Positions 22,641 to 35,876 of a DNA stretch of 64,000 bases are shown here, piece by piece. Within the stretch, counting starts at the first letter, position 1, and the number at the start of each line of letters is the position of its first letter. The stretch spans positions 7,237,241-7,301,240 of the forward strand of contig CM049318.1 of assembly GCA_026874595.1 (NCBI GenBank), written 5' to 3'. Below the pieces are notes generated by a model, which had not been told where the DNA came from, searched no databases, and saw nothing but the letters and a program-made list of their open reading frames with translations. The translations under genes were made by a program, and so were the position numbers. The stretch is from Sipunculus nudus. Lineage: Eukaryota > Annelida > Sipuncula > Golfingiida > Sipunculidae.

Positions 22641-23000
22641 GACAGTTCCGGAGCAGATCTATTTGAAACGAGGGTCCCGCCCCCCTGTATAACAAAGGCC
22701 GGCCATCAATTTTCCCATTGAAATCACGTGACCAATGATGCAGGTCACGACCCCTAACTAGGTCAACGTATTCCAAAACGAGGCGGAGTCCCCGCGTCAT
22801 ACAGAGACCCAACAATCAGATTCCCCAATCAGCTGTCACGTCACAAATGATGCAGGTCACCGACCCAATTGACCTGACGGCGAGTGCGTGATCGACAGGT
22901 CTATTAGCCAATCAGCGAATGTGATTGCCGGAACTGAAAACGGGGCCATGTAAACACACGTGGCCTGTCATCCTGAAACGTGTGTAAACTTTCAGCCATA
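22640..23000 (+). promoter_or_regulatory. CCAAT/CpG-richer stretch, possible promoter
   Basis: In an AT-rich setting this stretch is CpG-richer and contains CCAATCAG boxes (22826 and 22909 areas), CACGTG-type E-boxes (near 22725 and 22955), a CRE-like CACGTCAC (22837) and GGTCACGACC/GGTCACCGACC pairs. A short ATG-initiated exon candidate follows at 23158. This is inference from motif density only. Confidence 0.35.
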
Positions 23001-23157
23001 TCCTCGATAGACCTGTCATAATAAATATGTTCTAATACGGTAAAGGCATATGTTTATAATTTGTATAAAAGCTACTATAGGTATCATTCAAAGTAAGAGA
23101 AATCAGTTTTCTTCTTTCTCTTCTTAATAAAATCACAAGACGAGTAGAAACGCAGGG

Positions 23158-23224
23158 ATGGAAGAAGGCTGGCCCAATTTGGCTCTGTCATATATTGAGT
23201 CCATATCGACACATGAATGTGTCA
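23158..23224 (+). CDS. Candidate first coding exon, unidentified
   Basis: ATG at 23158 opens 22 codons plus one base (MEEGWPNLALSYIESISTHE...) followed by a strong donor GTAAGT at 23225. The open frame would otherwise end at 23274. It follows a CCAAT/CpG-rich stretch. No homologue is recognised and no downstream exon was found within the window, so it may be chance. Confidence 0.2.
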
Positions 23225-23450
23225 GTAAGTCAATAGACGCAGCCTATGTGATCCTATACAACATCCACTGGTAAACATTGGCCCGTAACCAGTGCTAAAA
23301 ATGTTACATTTACCCCACACCAGCGCGTCACTTTTCAAAGTGGATGGGTTTCAACAAAATGTAACAATCTTGGCCCTGTCGAATCAGCGCGTCTCCCACT
23401 CCCAGTCAAAGTATTCACGTGTCCATGTGCTTTCGACGATATGCTATGGC

Positions 23451-23743
23451 CCGTTTTCCATGTACGCTTTTTTGCGCGCTTTTCTGCTCGCAGAAAATTC
23501 GAGACAGTTAAAACAAGTTGAAGCATTTCCATGTACGCTTTTCATCGCACTCGCATTCATCCCGATGACAAAAAAAAGTCGATTCCTGCTCGACTTTTCT
23601 GCTCGCCTTTTTGCTCAGTTCAGTAAAAACAGTCAATACCCCGGATTCAGCGAGCAAAAACGTGCACATTGAACATATATTCAGCGCGGTTTTCAGCTTG
23701 TTGATTTCAAGCGTGATGAAATTTCAGCGTACATGGAAAACCG
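23451..23743. mobile_element. 293-bp MITE with 18-bp TIRs
   Basis: CCGTTTTCCATGTACGCT (23451-23468) is mirrored by 23726-23743 (reverse complement CGGTTTTCCATGTACGCT, 17 of 18). A third partial CATTTCCATGTACGCTTTTC at about 23525 lies inside. The 126-codon frame through it is incidental. Confidence 0.75.
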
Positions 23744-23759
23744 TAGCCCTGCCTGGGCG

Positions 23760-24496
23760 TTAGTGTATTGATGTTTACTGCTAAAATGCTTCAAATGAAA
23801 CGTGATTCCATGTACCGATAGACGCGACGTAACTCAGTTCTTGCTCTTATCACTAAAGCCCTGTAAAGTCCGTATGGCGAAACCCAGATATTTGCATATT
23901 ATGGCGTCACAAGGCTCCCGAGGATCCCCTCGCATTTGCATATCAGGCCACCTGGCCTCCTGTGAAAAGCATCGTTGCTATGAGGAGGTTAACAGCGTCC
24001 CATAGGCAATAGACAGCTCAACCCGCTTGGTAACATTCGCACTGAAATCATGCATGTTTTTAGAAAGTCCATACATGGACCTTCGTGTCCTATGATACAT
24101 CTCTGCTGTTCGAACATACGGTCCAAGGGCAAATTTAAGTGAATTGTAGACAATTTCGCATCGATTTTGTACTGTGTATTTTTTAGTGTTCAAGTTACAC
24201 ATGAAAGTTTTGCCACTGTTGAGTTACCAACACGCTGAACGTCGTGATCGTTTCTGTCAGCCGGTACATGAATAACAGTTTGACAGCGTTCGTCGCGTGT
24301 GGACCTGAATATCTCACGCAGATTGGCTGAGCAGGAGACACATTTTAAATCCGGCCTGCTGCGATAAGCAATGGTCTGATGAACGGTGACACACTGACAC
24401 ACTTAGGCTATAGGTTTTATATAGCCTAGTGTCAAAAATCTTGCCTTACTCAAATAGCCGAGGACCTAAACATATTAATTAAGACTGATAAAATGG

Positions 24497-24498
<2 letters not shown>
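23760..24498. other. No gene seen
   Basis: Mixed-composition sequence with no recognisable exon or repeat family. Confidence 0.35.

Positions 24499-24565
<67 letters not shown>
24499..24565. repeat. (TA)n microsatellite
   Basis: About 33 uninterrupted AT dinucleotides. Confidence 0.97.
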
Positions 24566-24567
<2 letters not shown>

Positions 24568-24569
24568 GC

Positions 24570-26270
24570 AAGCTGGAAACCCACAATAGGCGGTTACTGA
24601 ATTAACCATGTTGGTTTTGGAAAAAAGATTCTAGGAAAGACCGCTATAATCACTCCTTACGTCACTGGGGAAGCCCTTAGTTCAGCGAAGCGGTGATGTG
24701 TGGCGCTGACTGTCCGGTACGGCCCAAATTTACCAGTTGATGAAATAAGAGGGCCAGAGAATGGTAATTAGTTATGTAAGTTGCCGCGTGTAAGCAGTAC
24801 CAACACTAAGTGCGACACAGTGAGAGCCGTTTGATATCTCTGTCAGAGCCATTTCATTGACTGGGCTAGTCTAGGAAAACCGGCCTATCTCCTGTCACCA
24901 CAAATATAGTTGATATATCTAAGGTAAAACAATTTAATTTTACCAACCGCTGAGGTGCCATGGCTGATGCGAGGGGTCAGCTGATTCGTTCTCCGACACC
25001 GGCCATATCGAGCAGAAACTGGCGCAAATTTTTCAAACTTCTTAATTTTATATTTAAAATATCTCTGTAGCCTCCATATGTAAACTTTAAATCTAAGGGT
25101 GTGCTCTTGATCAAATTACTGCTGTTTGAAATCTGGTGCGATATATGGCTGATGTGGAGGTACCGTATGTAGGCCTATAAACTACACGCTTTCTTGGCAT
25201 GTCCATCCTAGCAACAGTATCCAAGGTGGGCGGAGCTAACTCGTCAATGCCGTCACGTCAATTTCAAACAGTTGGCCAGGGGACATTACATTCACTAGTA
25301 GTGTAGGGGCATATGTAGCAAATTCGTCCTGAGTAAATTTTGTTTGTAAAATGTGACACCCCATGCATTTTTGTTTTTCACTTTTCTATGAAGCCTTAAA
25401 AATATGGTGCCAATTTTTTTATTCAGTTTTGACATGTCTTTCAGCTTGTATTAAAATAGTATTTAAAATGTTAAATTAATAAACTTATACCGAAACATAA
25501 ACAAAGTAAGTTGACAAGAGGATAGGAAAGGTTCTTTTTGGAATGTATTTACATACTAAACACACAAACTTAGTTCTCTGACTAGTTTGGGATTGTCTAA
25601 AATTATTTTTTGGTTATATTAAATGTACCTATTCACATACCAAGTATATTTGATAAACACATAAAGAGTTAAATGCTTAATACACATAGCTTGTTTTTTT
25701 CTCCTTAAAATATCATGGTACCTGCTAATATTTCATTGTAAACCATTTGAGTACTCCTGTACACAAGTGATGTTAGGTTTGCGGGATCAGTGGTACAAAT
25801 GTAAACTTAGCGCGCATGCCACCTGGCGGGCAAACCGCGCTACTTTAAAAATCAAGATTTTCTCAAGTATCCCAATAGTGTATCTTTTTTTATCTTCCGT
25901 ATCATTTCTCCTTGTTTGGGAGATGGCACGCGCAAGAACTCTAGTTATGGTCTTTTTATGGTAAACAGACACACGTGGACTGTGTTTACTCACACACAGA
26001 ACCATAACAATGAATGAAACAGGTGAATTGGAAATTGTTAGTCCGTGTACAGGGATGGTTTTGCCAAACTAATGAACAAATGGCATGAGATAATTTACAT
26101 ACTGTTGCAAATATTTATGTACCTTGACAGTTTTCTTCAGGGGATAAGTGTTATTTTTTTTTTCTAAAAGCAATGGTAATCTCTAGTCATTTAAGCTATC
26201 CCATAAGGTTGCTCCCACCCGTGTAGTTTCTTAGACACTTAATTTTCCTATACATTGAGGTAAAAATGAA
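24570..26270. other. No gene seen
   Basis: Unique-looking sequence, partly GC-moderate (24.65-25.3 kb), then AT-rich. No exon is supported. Confidence 0.35.
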
Positions 26271-26272
26271 TG

Positions 26273-26444
26273 ACACACACACACACACACTAGTTTGTGT
26301 GTGTAGAGATATAGAGTGAGAGTGATGCCTTTTAGATAGTAACATGTTTATTGATATTAGCCTATCTGAAAGGCGTCACTCTTTCTCCAAACCTACACTT
26401 CCACTACAGACTAACACGGCTATACCACTAATTATTATACTTAG

Positions 26445-26499
<55 letters not shown>

Positions 26500-26657
26500 T
26501 AATCTAATGGTTTACTGCAATTAGCAACTGCTAGAGTGCTCAATGGTAAGACATCAGAGCTATATAATCAATCAGACAGTGGTGTGTGCAGCACGTTGCA
26601 CGAAACTACGTAGTAGTAAAATTGTCTGACAAAATTTGATCCGTCTATTTGTATTAT

Positions 26658-26715
<58 letters not shown>

Positions 26716-26742
26716 AGGAGAGAGACAGAAAGAGAGAGAGAG
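26273..26742. repeat. Microsatellite cluster: (AC)n, (TA)n, (TA)n-(GA)n
   Basis: (AC)n at 26273-26291, (TA)n at 26448-26496, (TA)n at 26664-26689 merging into (GA)n 26689-26742. Between them GATGCCTTTTAGATAG (about 26325) is shared with 46297, where it also precedes TA-rich repeats. Confidence 0.9.
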
Positions 26743-26744
26743 AT

Positions 26745-28159
26745 GTGATGCATTCATACACAATTGTATTTTCTTGCAAAATTATTTTAAATAAAATATT
26801 GTTTTACAAGACAGGTTTTAATATTTCATTTAACATTTGCTTAATGAACGTACAAATAATGATTTTATTATTTCTACTTTTAACAATTTATTATTTAGGT
26901 GAGATCATTAAGCAGTAAGTTGGACCACGGTAAGAAACACGAACTTAGCTCAGATTCTTTGAGACTTGGTTCCTTGAAAATTACTTGAACATGTGCCGTT
27001 TTTAAGAAAAGTTCAATGTACTTCAATGTTGACTTCCTCTATTCCGGTCCCCATATTATAACCCAAGCAATTTTGTTATTGTTTTTATGGCTTTATTAAA
27101 ATTACAATAACCAAAAAGAAATGCTAAACCTTTAATTACATTCAAGGCATTTGTGTATTGTATAAGGCACGTGTCATTTTGTTAGCTTGTGCAATAAATC
27201 AAAATTGTTCTTGGTCACGGTTTAAGGGAAAACGAGCATTAGTTAAGCAGGTATAAAATGCTTAAGTTTTTGTCTGGTGTTATTTGGTATAAAATGATAA
27301 AAAAAACATGGGCTCCTATCAAAGATGTACATTCCGCTGTTGCATCCGACATACCCTCGTTTAATGACATAACCAGTCAGATTTTATAAAATATAAGAAT
27401 AGACTTTTCTTTATTCTTTATTTCATAATTCGCATTATATATAGATAGTACAAGCTGGGTGCTACTCATTGCCTACAGATTACTATTTTCATAAAAAAAA
27501 AAATGAATGTTGTACCAGTGATCTTGCTCCGCCGGATGGAACAGCCTATGTAGCCACTGTGCCATCACAAGTCATTTAAGGGTAATGAAAAAGCGACAAG
27601 AATTCAACAATAACCAGCATTTAACTTTACCATTGTTATATTTTAACTTTACCAGTGGTTTTACCATAGTTTCGTCCGTTTTTGTTATTGTACTGGTATA
27701 ACCTGAATGCCTCGGTTTCATATTCCCATAAATGTATAAAAGAAATTGGCCCACCAAACAAATAGATTAAAAAATAGACCATGGGGGGGGGGGGGGGGGG
27801 TGTTAAAGATGGGATAGAAGAACATCTGTAAACACGTTCGATAACATTATGACTAATGATAACACTTTTTTGTTATGATTTGATATTTACTTCAAGTTTG
27901 TTTCCTTCAACAGGACTTTTCTTAAATTCTTAATTTTTATGGTCCCTTTGTTTTGTTTTTCAAAACACTCTACTTAATGAATTCTGCAGCAAAACATGCA
28001 TTTCATTCAATGTTGATTATCTGTCCTTTACATGTCTCATTCTACTGTAAATGTCTGTAAATAAATGTCTGTAAATAACTGATGAAAATAGCTACTCCAC
28101 AGAAGGTATATTTGCTCCCATATGCTATTGCCCGCACAGACCTGAGGTTATATGAACAA

Positions 28160-28190
<31 letters not shown>

Positions 28191-29860
28191 TTGCTTCTTA
28201 ATATGTACTCCATTTCACTGTGAATGGTGGACTAGGTAGAATTTCCTAAAACTTTGGGTTGGGTTAGTGAGGATCTGGCACTAAATCCAGTCAAAGTTGT
28301 CCTTTTTCTGTTGTTTATTCTTCACAAAATATGTAAAAAAATTTAGTCATCCGCCTTAAAATTTTACAAATTATTTTTGGGATTATGATCAAAACATAAA
28401 AATACTCCCTAGAATTCATTAGGAACCTTTAAATATACTTCGAATGAACTAACCATAAGAGACGGTTTTCTATACCTTCACTATCAGCGAACGGATAGTG
28501 ATGTTGGTGATGTAATAATCGAACAATAGGATGACGCAATAACAAAATCATATCAAATGGAAGAATAACAGGGCCACTTTCATATGTTATGTTTAAATGA
28601 AGCAAATATTTAGTCACTGGTTAAAACCAAGAAAAGTGGAGCCATACTGTATACGATACAGGTTGCCTGAAATCAGCAAGTGGTCCGCCATATGTACTTT
28701 GCACAAACTACCCAAGGATACCTTGTTGTCTTTTTATGAATTTTTTAAATGAATTCATCAATGAAATTTTGTAGAACAATATACTAGTGGACAAACAACA
28801 GCTGATTAATTTTCATGATTAGTCTGATGGATCTTGATGCGGATCCATGTGTTGGCGGAGGTTTGCGCTCTACGGGTGCTCTCTAATATTGTAATAAACG
28901 TCTTAACGCAGTATTTGAGTGTCTAGTCTAAGTTATTGTGATGTTATATATCTTACAAATCATTTTGAGGTGTTTTGTTGCTAAATAACTCTCTGTATGA
29001 AATATTTATATATAATGGTCCTCAATTTTTGCTCTAAAATCAAATTTTACCTGAAAAAATGACAAAACCACTAAAGAAAAATTTGCACTATATTTTTTTG
29101 TAAAGTTTAAGGTCTAAGGATTACAAAAATGTAGGGTGTCCACTTTTTACAGAGAAAAATTATAAGTGTAAAAATTTGTTACCCTATAGTTGGTTCTCAA
29201 AGGTGGTTTGCTGCCTGTGATTAAGTACATAACTTGTTTTTGGGGGCCCTTGTAGAACGCTAAAATCCTTGTGTTACTAGACTTATACTGGCAATAGCCG
29301 CTATGGCTTCCGTTCTGACACCCTCCCCTTGTAATGTACTGCTTGCCTGTGTCAGTTGTGGGCCACTCTGTCGTCCACCGTATGTCATTTCTTTCCGACA
29401 GCTAATCCCCCGGTCTCAGTAATATCACCTTACCTCCGTCCTGGTCTTTGGACATTAATATGAGCCTTAGTAAGTCCGATCGACATTTAATCGTCTTTAT
29501 GTGTTGGTTTTCTTCATGTGTCTGGTTAAATGTGAGTATACATGCGTTACTGCCGATTTACAACATCAGGCCTGGTAACCTTGTCTAAAGTAATGACTAG
29601 TTGCCATTGCAAAGGGCAATTATCTTAAATTAAGGATTCAAATTATTGATATATCATATATTTTGTAAAACTGACTTTATACCTAGTACCGAAGTTTTTC
29701 AAGGTGTATGTAACAAGCAATCAGAGTTAACACTCTAAAGTTTAAAATTTGTTCACATTTATCTTTTTTGGTACAATTGTTAATCACCTGAACACATTTG
29801 ATCAATAAATAATTGTTTTTAATTACAAATTTATACCGATTTTTATGTTTTACAGAACTG
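26745..29860. other. No gene seen; poly-G 27783-27800, (ATT)n 28163-28192
   Basis: AT-rich intergenic DNA. The only clear structures are a G run and an ATT microsatellite. Longest frames are about 60 codons without family features. Confidence 0.4.
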
Positions 29861-29960
29861 CCAGATCAGCTTATTAACCCGAAGCCCGCCCCGCATATTC
29901 TGGAATCTAGCCCGCCCCGCCCAGCAAAGAATCCTGAGCTGGGGTCAGCAGTTGCTGGTC
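29860..29960. repeat. Short CCCGCCCCGC block
   Basis: GAAGCCCGCCCCGCATATT and CTAGCCCGCCCCGCCCAGC echo the larger block at 18.9-19.05 kb (CACCCGCCCCGCATGTT), suggesting a dispersed short repeat. Confidence 0.4.
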
Positions 29961-30159
29961 AAAACCCGCGTCACACAGGGCAGTATTGTACACACTGAGA
30001 CACACACACACGTAAACTTCCTGGTCTGCTTCCAGGAAGACGTTTGAAAGAATCCCTCTGTACCGAAACACCAGAAATGTTAGGTAGACAGTAATGTTCA
30101 CAGAGCAAGTCCCGTACACGACGCACGTTACTTGCTTACTAATTACATGCAAATGTGCA

Positions 30160-30317
30160 TACAACTATTTACAGTTCTAAGAATTTATGAACATATAAAG
30201 CCTAGGGATTAAGAAGACGTGTATCAGACATTAGATCAACCATTGAACTAGGAACTACAGACATTGCGCACTACCCGATCTCTGTCAATTTGATTACTGA
30301 TTCAAAAGAGGGATATT
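30160..30317 (+). promoter_or_regulatory. Proximal promoter/5' UTR of methyltransferase copy 1
   Basis: This block is conserved in inverted orientation upstream of copy 2 (37876-38025): CTAAGAATTTATG, then GTATCAGACWTTAG, then CTGTCAATTTGATTACTGA, then TCAAAAGAGGG immediately before ATG. CATATAAAG at 30192 is a possible TATA box about 120 bp before the start codon (copy 2 has CATATAGAA at the same place). Confidence 0.4.
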
Positions 30318-31894
30318 ATGTCGTGCAGAAACACAGACCAGTATGTGTCAGATTTTGAAGGCAGGACGTATTTAGACACGTCGTACAACATTTTTGATAA
30401 GAGTTCCCCGTCCGCCTATCCATTTCTTCGAAGAGCCAAGCTGCAAATGCAATACGACATATTCAGACATGGTAATCAACTGTAATATTACACATTATCA
30501 TTTAATATATAAATATTATAAAACATTAATATTCATGTTGAAATTTAACGTTACTGGCCGTTGGTTGATCTGAGCATCACCGCCATGCTGATTTAGTGCA
30601 GTCAACAGTAAATTGATAAACGATAAAATAATACATAAAATGATTTTGTAACGAAGAGGTATTCTTAAATTTAAACTATACATCATGCTCATATGTATCC
30701 ATTTACCCTAATCTCTCGACATAATTTTAACGGACCTTTCAAAAGAATTTATTCTTTTCACTCTGATTTATAATTTTTTTCTGACATTAAAAGTCGCCCA
30801 GAAGAAATGACCTTGACAATCCTGAATTGTTGGTGCGTGTTTTAAACAGGGACGATAAGCGGCGGACGTCTGCTGGAGATTGGATGTGGTCCCTGTATCG
30901 ACTTTGCCATCATCCCTTGTCCATACTTCCAGGAGATATACCTGTCTGACTTCAACCAAAGTTCCAGAAACCAAATCCAGCTGTGGCGTCAGAAGGATCC
31001 AGATGCCTTTGACTGGACCGGATTTTTCAAGTACATAACAAACATGGAAGGAAAACGGTAAGCACACGTGCCTTTTATATTAAATGTTGCAATTATGTAA
31101 TTACACATGTAAGCCGGAATGTATATATGTTAGAAGAACATGGAAACAACGGCCACGGTGGAAACCAGATCGGGAGAACAGCCTAGACAACACGCCAACT
31201 CTTAGAACACTTCTGTTACTTTCCAATTTTTCTCTCAGTCTGCTCACAAGAAAGTTCAGTGTTGAGGTTCTTGTGTCATTTCTCTAGATTTTTTCTCTGA
31301 TGTAATCCTAGGATTCTACAAGTAGCGTATCGCTTCAGAAGATACTCGTTTTAATTATTCAAATTAAATAAACTTTTTATCTGCAATGTTTTGGAACAAA
31401 GATAAAACTATGGTAGTCAGTTATTTGAATGTTGGGGTTATTATACTTTCAGAGCTTCCTGGGAAACAAGAGAAGATGACCTTAGGTCGAAAGTCAAAGC
31501 CGTCCTCCATTGTGACGTATTGAAAACAAATCCGCTTGATCCTGTTCAACCAGAACCGTTTGATTGCATCATAACCAGTAATTGCCTTATGGCGGCCTGC
31601 ACAGAAAAGAGAGACTTCGTGGACGCAATGAAAAATATCACCGGATTGTTAAAACCAGGCGGACATTTTGTTTCTTTCACTTCTTTAAATATCACTGGCT
31701 ACTCAGTTTGTAAGAAACGCTACAAGTCTTTTAAAATAAGCGAGGAACTTAACAAGCAAACATTGTGGGATTCAGGCCTCTACATCAAGACAGCAATAAC
31801 AAAGTTCGGAAAGGAAGACAAACTTGAAATACCGAGTTGCCTGTCAGATCTCTTCAGTTATACCTTGATACATGCTGTGAAGACAAGTTTCTAA
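30318..31894 (+). CDS. SAM-dependent methyltransferase, NNMT/PNMT/TEMT family, copy 1 (intact)
   Basis: Three exons 30318-30471, 30850-31057, 31453-31894 (154+208+442 bp) give 267 residues, close to the 264 of human NNMT, and almost gap-free against it. The family transfers a methyl group from SAM to small amines (nicotinamide, phenylethanolamine, thioethers, indolethylamines) in the cytosol. Visible features: N-terminal TYLDTSY (residues 17-23, the region of the substrate/SAM-contacting tyrosines), motif I LLEIGCGP (59-66), acidic D85 in YLSDF, KDPDAFDW, CDV at 141-143, FDCIITSNCLMAAC, and NITGLLKPGGHF. D85 and C141-D142-V143 fall at the same numbers as in NNMT. Y69 of NNMT is D here, so the substrate cannot be named. 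Donors GTAATC/GTAAGC; phases 1 and 2. The partner is the convergent copy 2. Confidence 0.93.
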
Positions 31895-31997
31895 TAGTAC
31901 TCTTTTAGGGAGATGGAGAAGTAGGGGTTCAGGGATGAAGGACGGTCTTGATGAATGTTATTGTTTTTTGAGCCAGAGAGAGCTAATCGTCGGATAC

Positions 31998-32003
31998 AAT
32001 AAA
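31998..32003 (+). promoter_or_regulatory. Poly(A) signal of methyltransferase copy 1
   Basis: AATAAA 104 bases after the stop codon; the first hexamer downstream. Confidence 0.5.
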
Positions 32004-32204
32004 TTTCTTCTTTCTGTCTGAAAGAATTTTGTTTATCCGGGGATGCCCTCCTGGGCAAGAGATCGGTCGCTTTCTTAATTTCTTCTCTCGGATACAGGCA
32101 TATGTCAAGACACTTTTGTATAGGGAGAATTCCAAAATTAACGAATTCACGAATAGTTTTATTAATGATCATGTTTAAAACCATTGATTAAAGTATTAAT
32201 CAAT

Positions 32205-32275
32205 AGAATTTATTATTATTATTATTGTTATTATTATTGTTATTATTATTATTTTTTTTTATTATTATTATTATA
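32205..32275. repeat. (ATT)n microsatellite
   Basis: About 70 bases of slightly interrupted TTA/ATT repeats just downstream of copy 1. Confidence 0.9.
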
Positions 32276-32649
32276 AGATTAGGCTAAACATTTCTTTTGT
32301 GTATTGACTATGGATTATCAGATCAGTTTCCTTTACACTGTAATATGAAGATGATACCTGGACTTAACCAAGTATGTAAGAAAATTTAAACTTCACCTTT
32401 TATCAAATTTTGTACATAGTTTCTTACTAAAAATTATTTTAAATTACTTTTACAACCAAATTATAATACACTAGGGTACATCAGCAACAGATAATGAAGG
32501 CTAACAAAGCTATATGTGTTATCAAGAACTTTAAAGTAAAAGTATGGGAATAAAACAGTTACACTTTTTTTTAATTATTTAATGAAATGGTCTCACCAAT
32601 GTTGATGTAGAGATGTGAGGTTTGGGACCATTCTAAAATTGAAACGGTA

Positions 32650-34690
32650 GAAAGAAGTTTCCATAAAGTTTGCAAGTATGTTTTATATCTAGGAGAAAAT
32701 ACTATAAATGCAACAGTTTTAGGCGATTTCGGAAAGCTGCAATCCTAAATTGCCATACTGATGTTCACTCCAGTTATACTTACATTTCATTGCAATCTTC
32801 AAATCCGTGTTTACTGTTGAAAAAATATTTATTATGTGTACAAAATAAAAAAGAAAATCAATTCTCTCAGTTGTGATGCTGCAGTCATAGACTAACTAAA
32901 TAATCAGGTAGACACACAGGAATAGACAGAGAAGAAAAAGTCTCTTTATATTGTTATCACCTTGGTTACAATATTTTGGAAGACGAACGTCATTTTATGT
33001 TAGAATCTCTTTTATACAATGATTTACGTCTGATATATTTGTGAAGAGATCTGTAAATTTGTGCATTATATCATGTTTTGAATGGTTTATGTTTATTTAA
33101 CAATAACAGAGTTGAAAACATTTATGTGTTTTATATACCCAAATCATTGTTATTAAGTTCTGTTAGTCATACAGTGTTACACCAAACTAGAGGTGGCAAT
33201 TCAATTTCTTGTCATAATGTATAAGAAATATATCAGTAAAATTCAGGTTTTATATACCAATACTCTTTTTTTTAATTTACGAATTGTGAAGCTCAGTGTG
33301 AAGTAAAAGTTCTTGAACAATTATGTCATTCCAGAAAAAAAAAACTTGAAAAAAGTCATAAAACTTGATTATATGATATATTGAAATATTCATAGAAATG
33401 TCGTTTCATGAAAATACATTAATTGTTAAAACGTGACACGTCTTATATTTACTATTTATAAATTGTAAAGTAAGGCTTTAAGTATATAAATATAAAAGGT
33501 CCCTCAAAAGCTTCCTGTCGGAGCTGTAGACTGGAATTCAGGCAACGGGCACACTTCCGGCAGATTGCCAATTTTGGATTCTTTATGAGTTCGTTGTGTT
33601 GAATCATTACTTAAAGACACTAATATATTGTACTTTTTTAAAGCTAAATGGGCTATAATAAAATTTGGTTCCCGGCCAAGATATACCCATGGACATGAGT
33701 GTAATATTCTGCTTAGTACTTTGAATACAGTTTTGATAACTCTCATGGCAGAATATCCTTCAAATGTAGGGTCAACTTTAGAGGGTCTCGTATGGCCCAC
33801 GCGGTAACTGCAACCCGTGCGTTGTCATGGCTCGAGACAAACATGAGACTTAGTGCTCGAGCCAGAGCTCCAGCTTAAAGCCTATAGTTAATGCATGTAC
33901 TCGAAATCCTAAAATAACTTACTATCATTCTCTAAGTAATGTGGGTCCTTGCACATACACACTTGCCAACTTCTTGGTCCAGTTCTAGTGATACGTGAGG
34001 CGTGAGTTAAAAACTGAATAGTGTTACTGTTCTGAACGAATAAAGATTATGTCAGTATTTGTAATCGTGAGGTAAATATTTTCATTTAGAATATTCGGAA
34101 CATAACTCTATAACGGTAACGTTTTTGCATGCCTACCGCAGGGGTCGAAATACTTTGAAATTTTCATCTTTCCAACGGAAAGGCATAAATACAGGTTTGC
34201 CTTTCCGTATAAAATTTGCCTTTCCGGTAAAGATTCATCCTACCATTAAATCAAACCTTCAGATACACTTCGCTCAGTGTAAACCTGATTCTGCAATCTT
34301 ACATATCATCTTACATGCACAGTTGCATGCAAAAAGAACTGCATATTTTCAGTAGTAATAATGTTATATCAGAAAGACGATTATGCAGTGAAAAAAAACC
34401 CAGGAAGATATAGGGAATAAGAGCCTAAATGCTTAAAGTATAAGGAATTATAGACCATTTCATGCATACAAAAATACAGGAAATATTGGGAGTCGGTTGA
34501 AGACATTGCACTTGTAAAATATTTCGTTTTGGTGTCATGATTGTTAGTTATATCAGCTACTAATGTGGAAAACATCTAGGTGTTCACCTTTCCAACGGAT
34601 TGGTACAGAATTAAAAATGCCTTTCCGTGCACGTGTTTGCCTGTCTGAGGCAGGCGGAAAGGCAGTATTTCGACCCCTGCTATCGTCATA
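32650..34690 (+). repeat. Duplicated spacer segment S (inverted partner at 40.07-41.79 kb)
   Basis: Collinear blocks match the inverted segment: 32660-32790 with 41650-41785 (TAGGAGAAARTACT, GCGATTTCGG/AGGCGATTGTGG), 33360-33490 with 41010-41150 (AAACGTGACACGTCTTATAT), 33495-33850 with 40680-41010 (GAGGGTCTCGTA), and 34138-34680 with 40081-40407 (MITE). There is no coding sequence. In the plus direction S follows methyltransferase copy 1. Confidence 0.8.
34138..34680. mobile_element. 543-bp MITE with perfect 17-bp TIRs
   Basis: GCAGGGGTCGAAATACT at 34138-34154 is exactly mirrored at 34664-34680. Internal CCTTTCCGT / ACGGAAAGG motifs recur in both orientations (subterminal inverted repeats). 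No ORF. It is embedded in segment S and also present in S', so the insertion predates the duplication. Confidence 0.85.
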
Positions 34691-35826
34691 AAGGACCCCT
34701 TAAATCATACAGCCCTGTTGCCAGAGACGCGGTACCGATAAATTCTAAGAAATGAGTATTAAATTCTTCGCAGAAGCACCCTACACTGAACGGTGCACGA
34801 CCTATATTAATAGCATGTGCTACCGGTAATGTTTGTTCAGAACAGAGTTAGTTCGTTTGGTGTTACATTTAAAATGCTGACCAACAAATCATGAGACGCA
34901 TAGGAAGATACCCCGCTTGAAACGTGTAACGCACATATTCCTATTTAATATACGTATGCATAAGCATAGAGTACAGAGCTGAGGAGTAGAGAAGTCATCT
35001 GCCAGAGGAATACCCTATCATATATAACTTTGGAATTTCAAATCGCTGCCCTGAGCTATCGAAACGTGCTGCATACTCATACGTATATACCCATACGTAC
35101 ATATGGAATCACTCTTGAACGGAATATAATGGGCGTTATTCCTGGCAGCATCCGCATCATAATGCATACCCAAGTATAGCATGCTAGCTTAAAATGTCAA
35201 CAAGGCACCCTTCTTTATGAAGACGGTTTTATATTCGTCACAGAACATTCCTTCGATGACCATAAGGTGCAAGTAATCATAAAAAAATGGACACACTATC
35301 GTTTATAACATTAATGAACGCAAAACGTCTTTACTGAACTGCAGTTACATCATAGTCGTCTACTGAGTAAAAACTGCCCCATAATAGGTGTGACTCATTA
35401 AGTTTTCCGTTGTCTGTTAATCTGTTGGTCGGTCCGTCCGTCACGCTCTTTTACGTGCATTATCTAAAGAACTGTTCAGGCGATTTCCAGGTGTTTTTTT
35501 TTTATTAATTTCTTTTATTGAATTTGCTTCTCAAGTCTGTTTTCTGTCTTTGAATGAAAGACAATTCTATACCCGTGTCTTCAAGGGTACTGACATCTTT
35601 AGACGATCGTCTCAACAATTCTTGATGTAAAAGTGAAAATGAATAGTCACCTTACAAGAGGTGTACAATGCACGACATGCATCACTCATTAACAATACCT
35701 GGTGTATATAACACTGCCGAACAACTGGTTTCAACTTGATTATCGTATAAACAAATATTAACCACAAATCTGAGATAAACATATATACACTATGTAAAAC
35801 TATGTTGCACCTCTGTACTGGAAATT

Positions 35827-35876
<50 letters not shown>

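Noticed and set aside
22381-22815. 144-codon frame on the minus strand
   Set aside because: No family features, and it covers CpG/CCAAT-rich DNA where stops are rarer by composition.
23292-23672. 126-codon frame on the plus strand
   Set aside because: It runs through a MITE with clear TIRs and has no recognisable protein feature.
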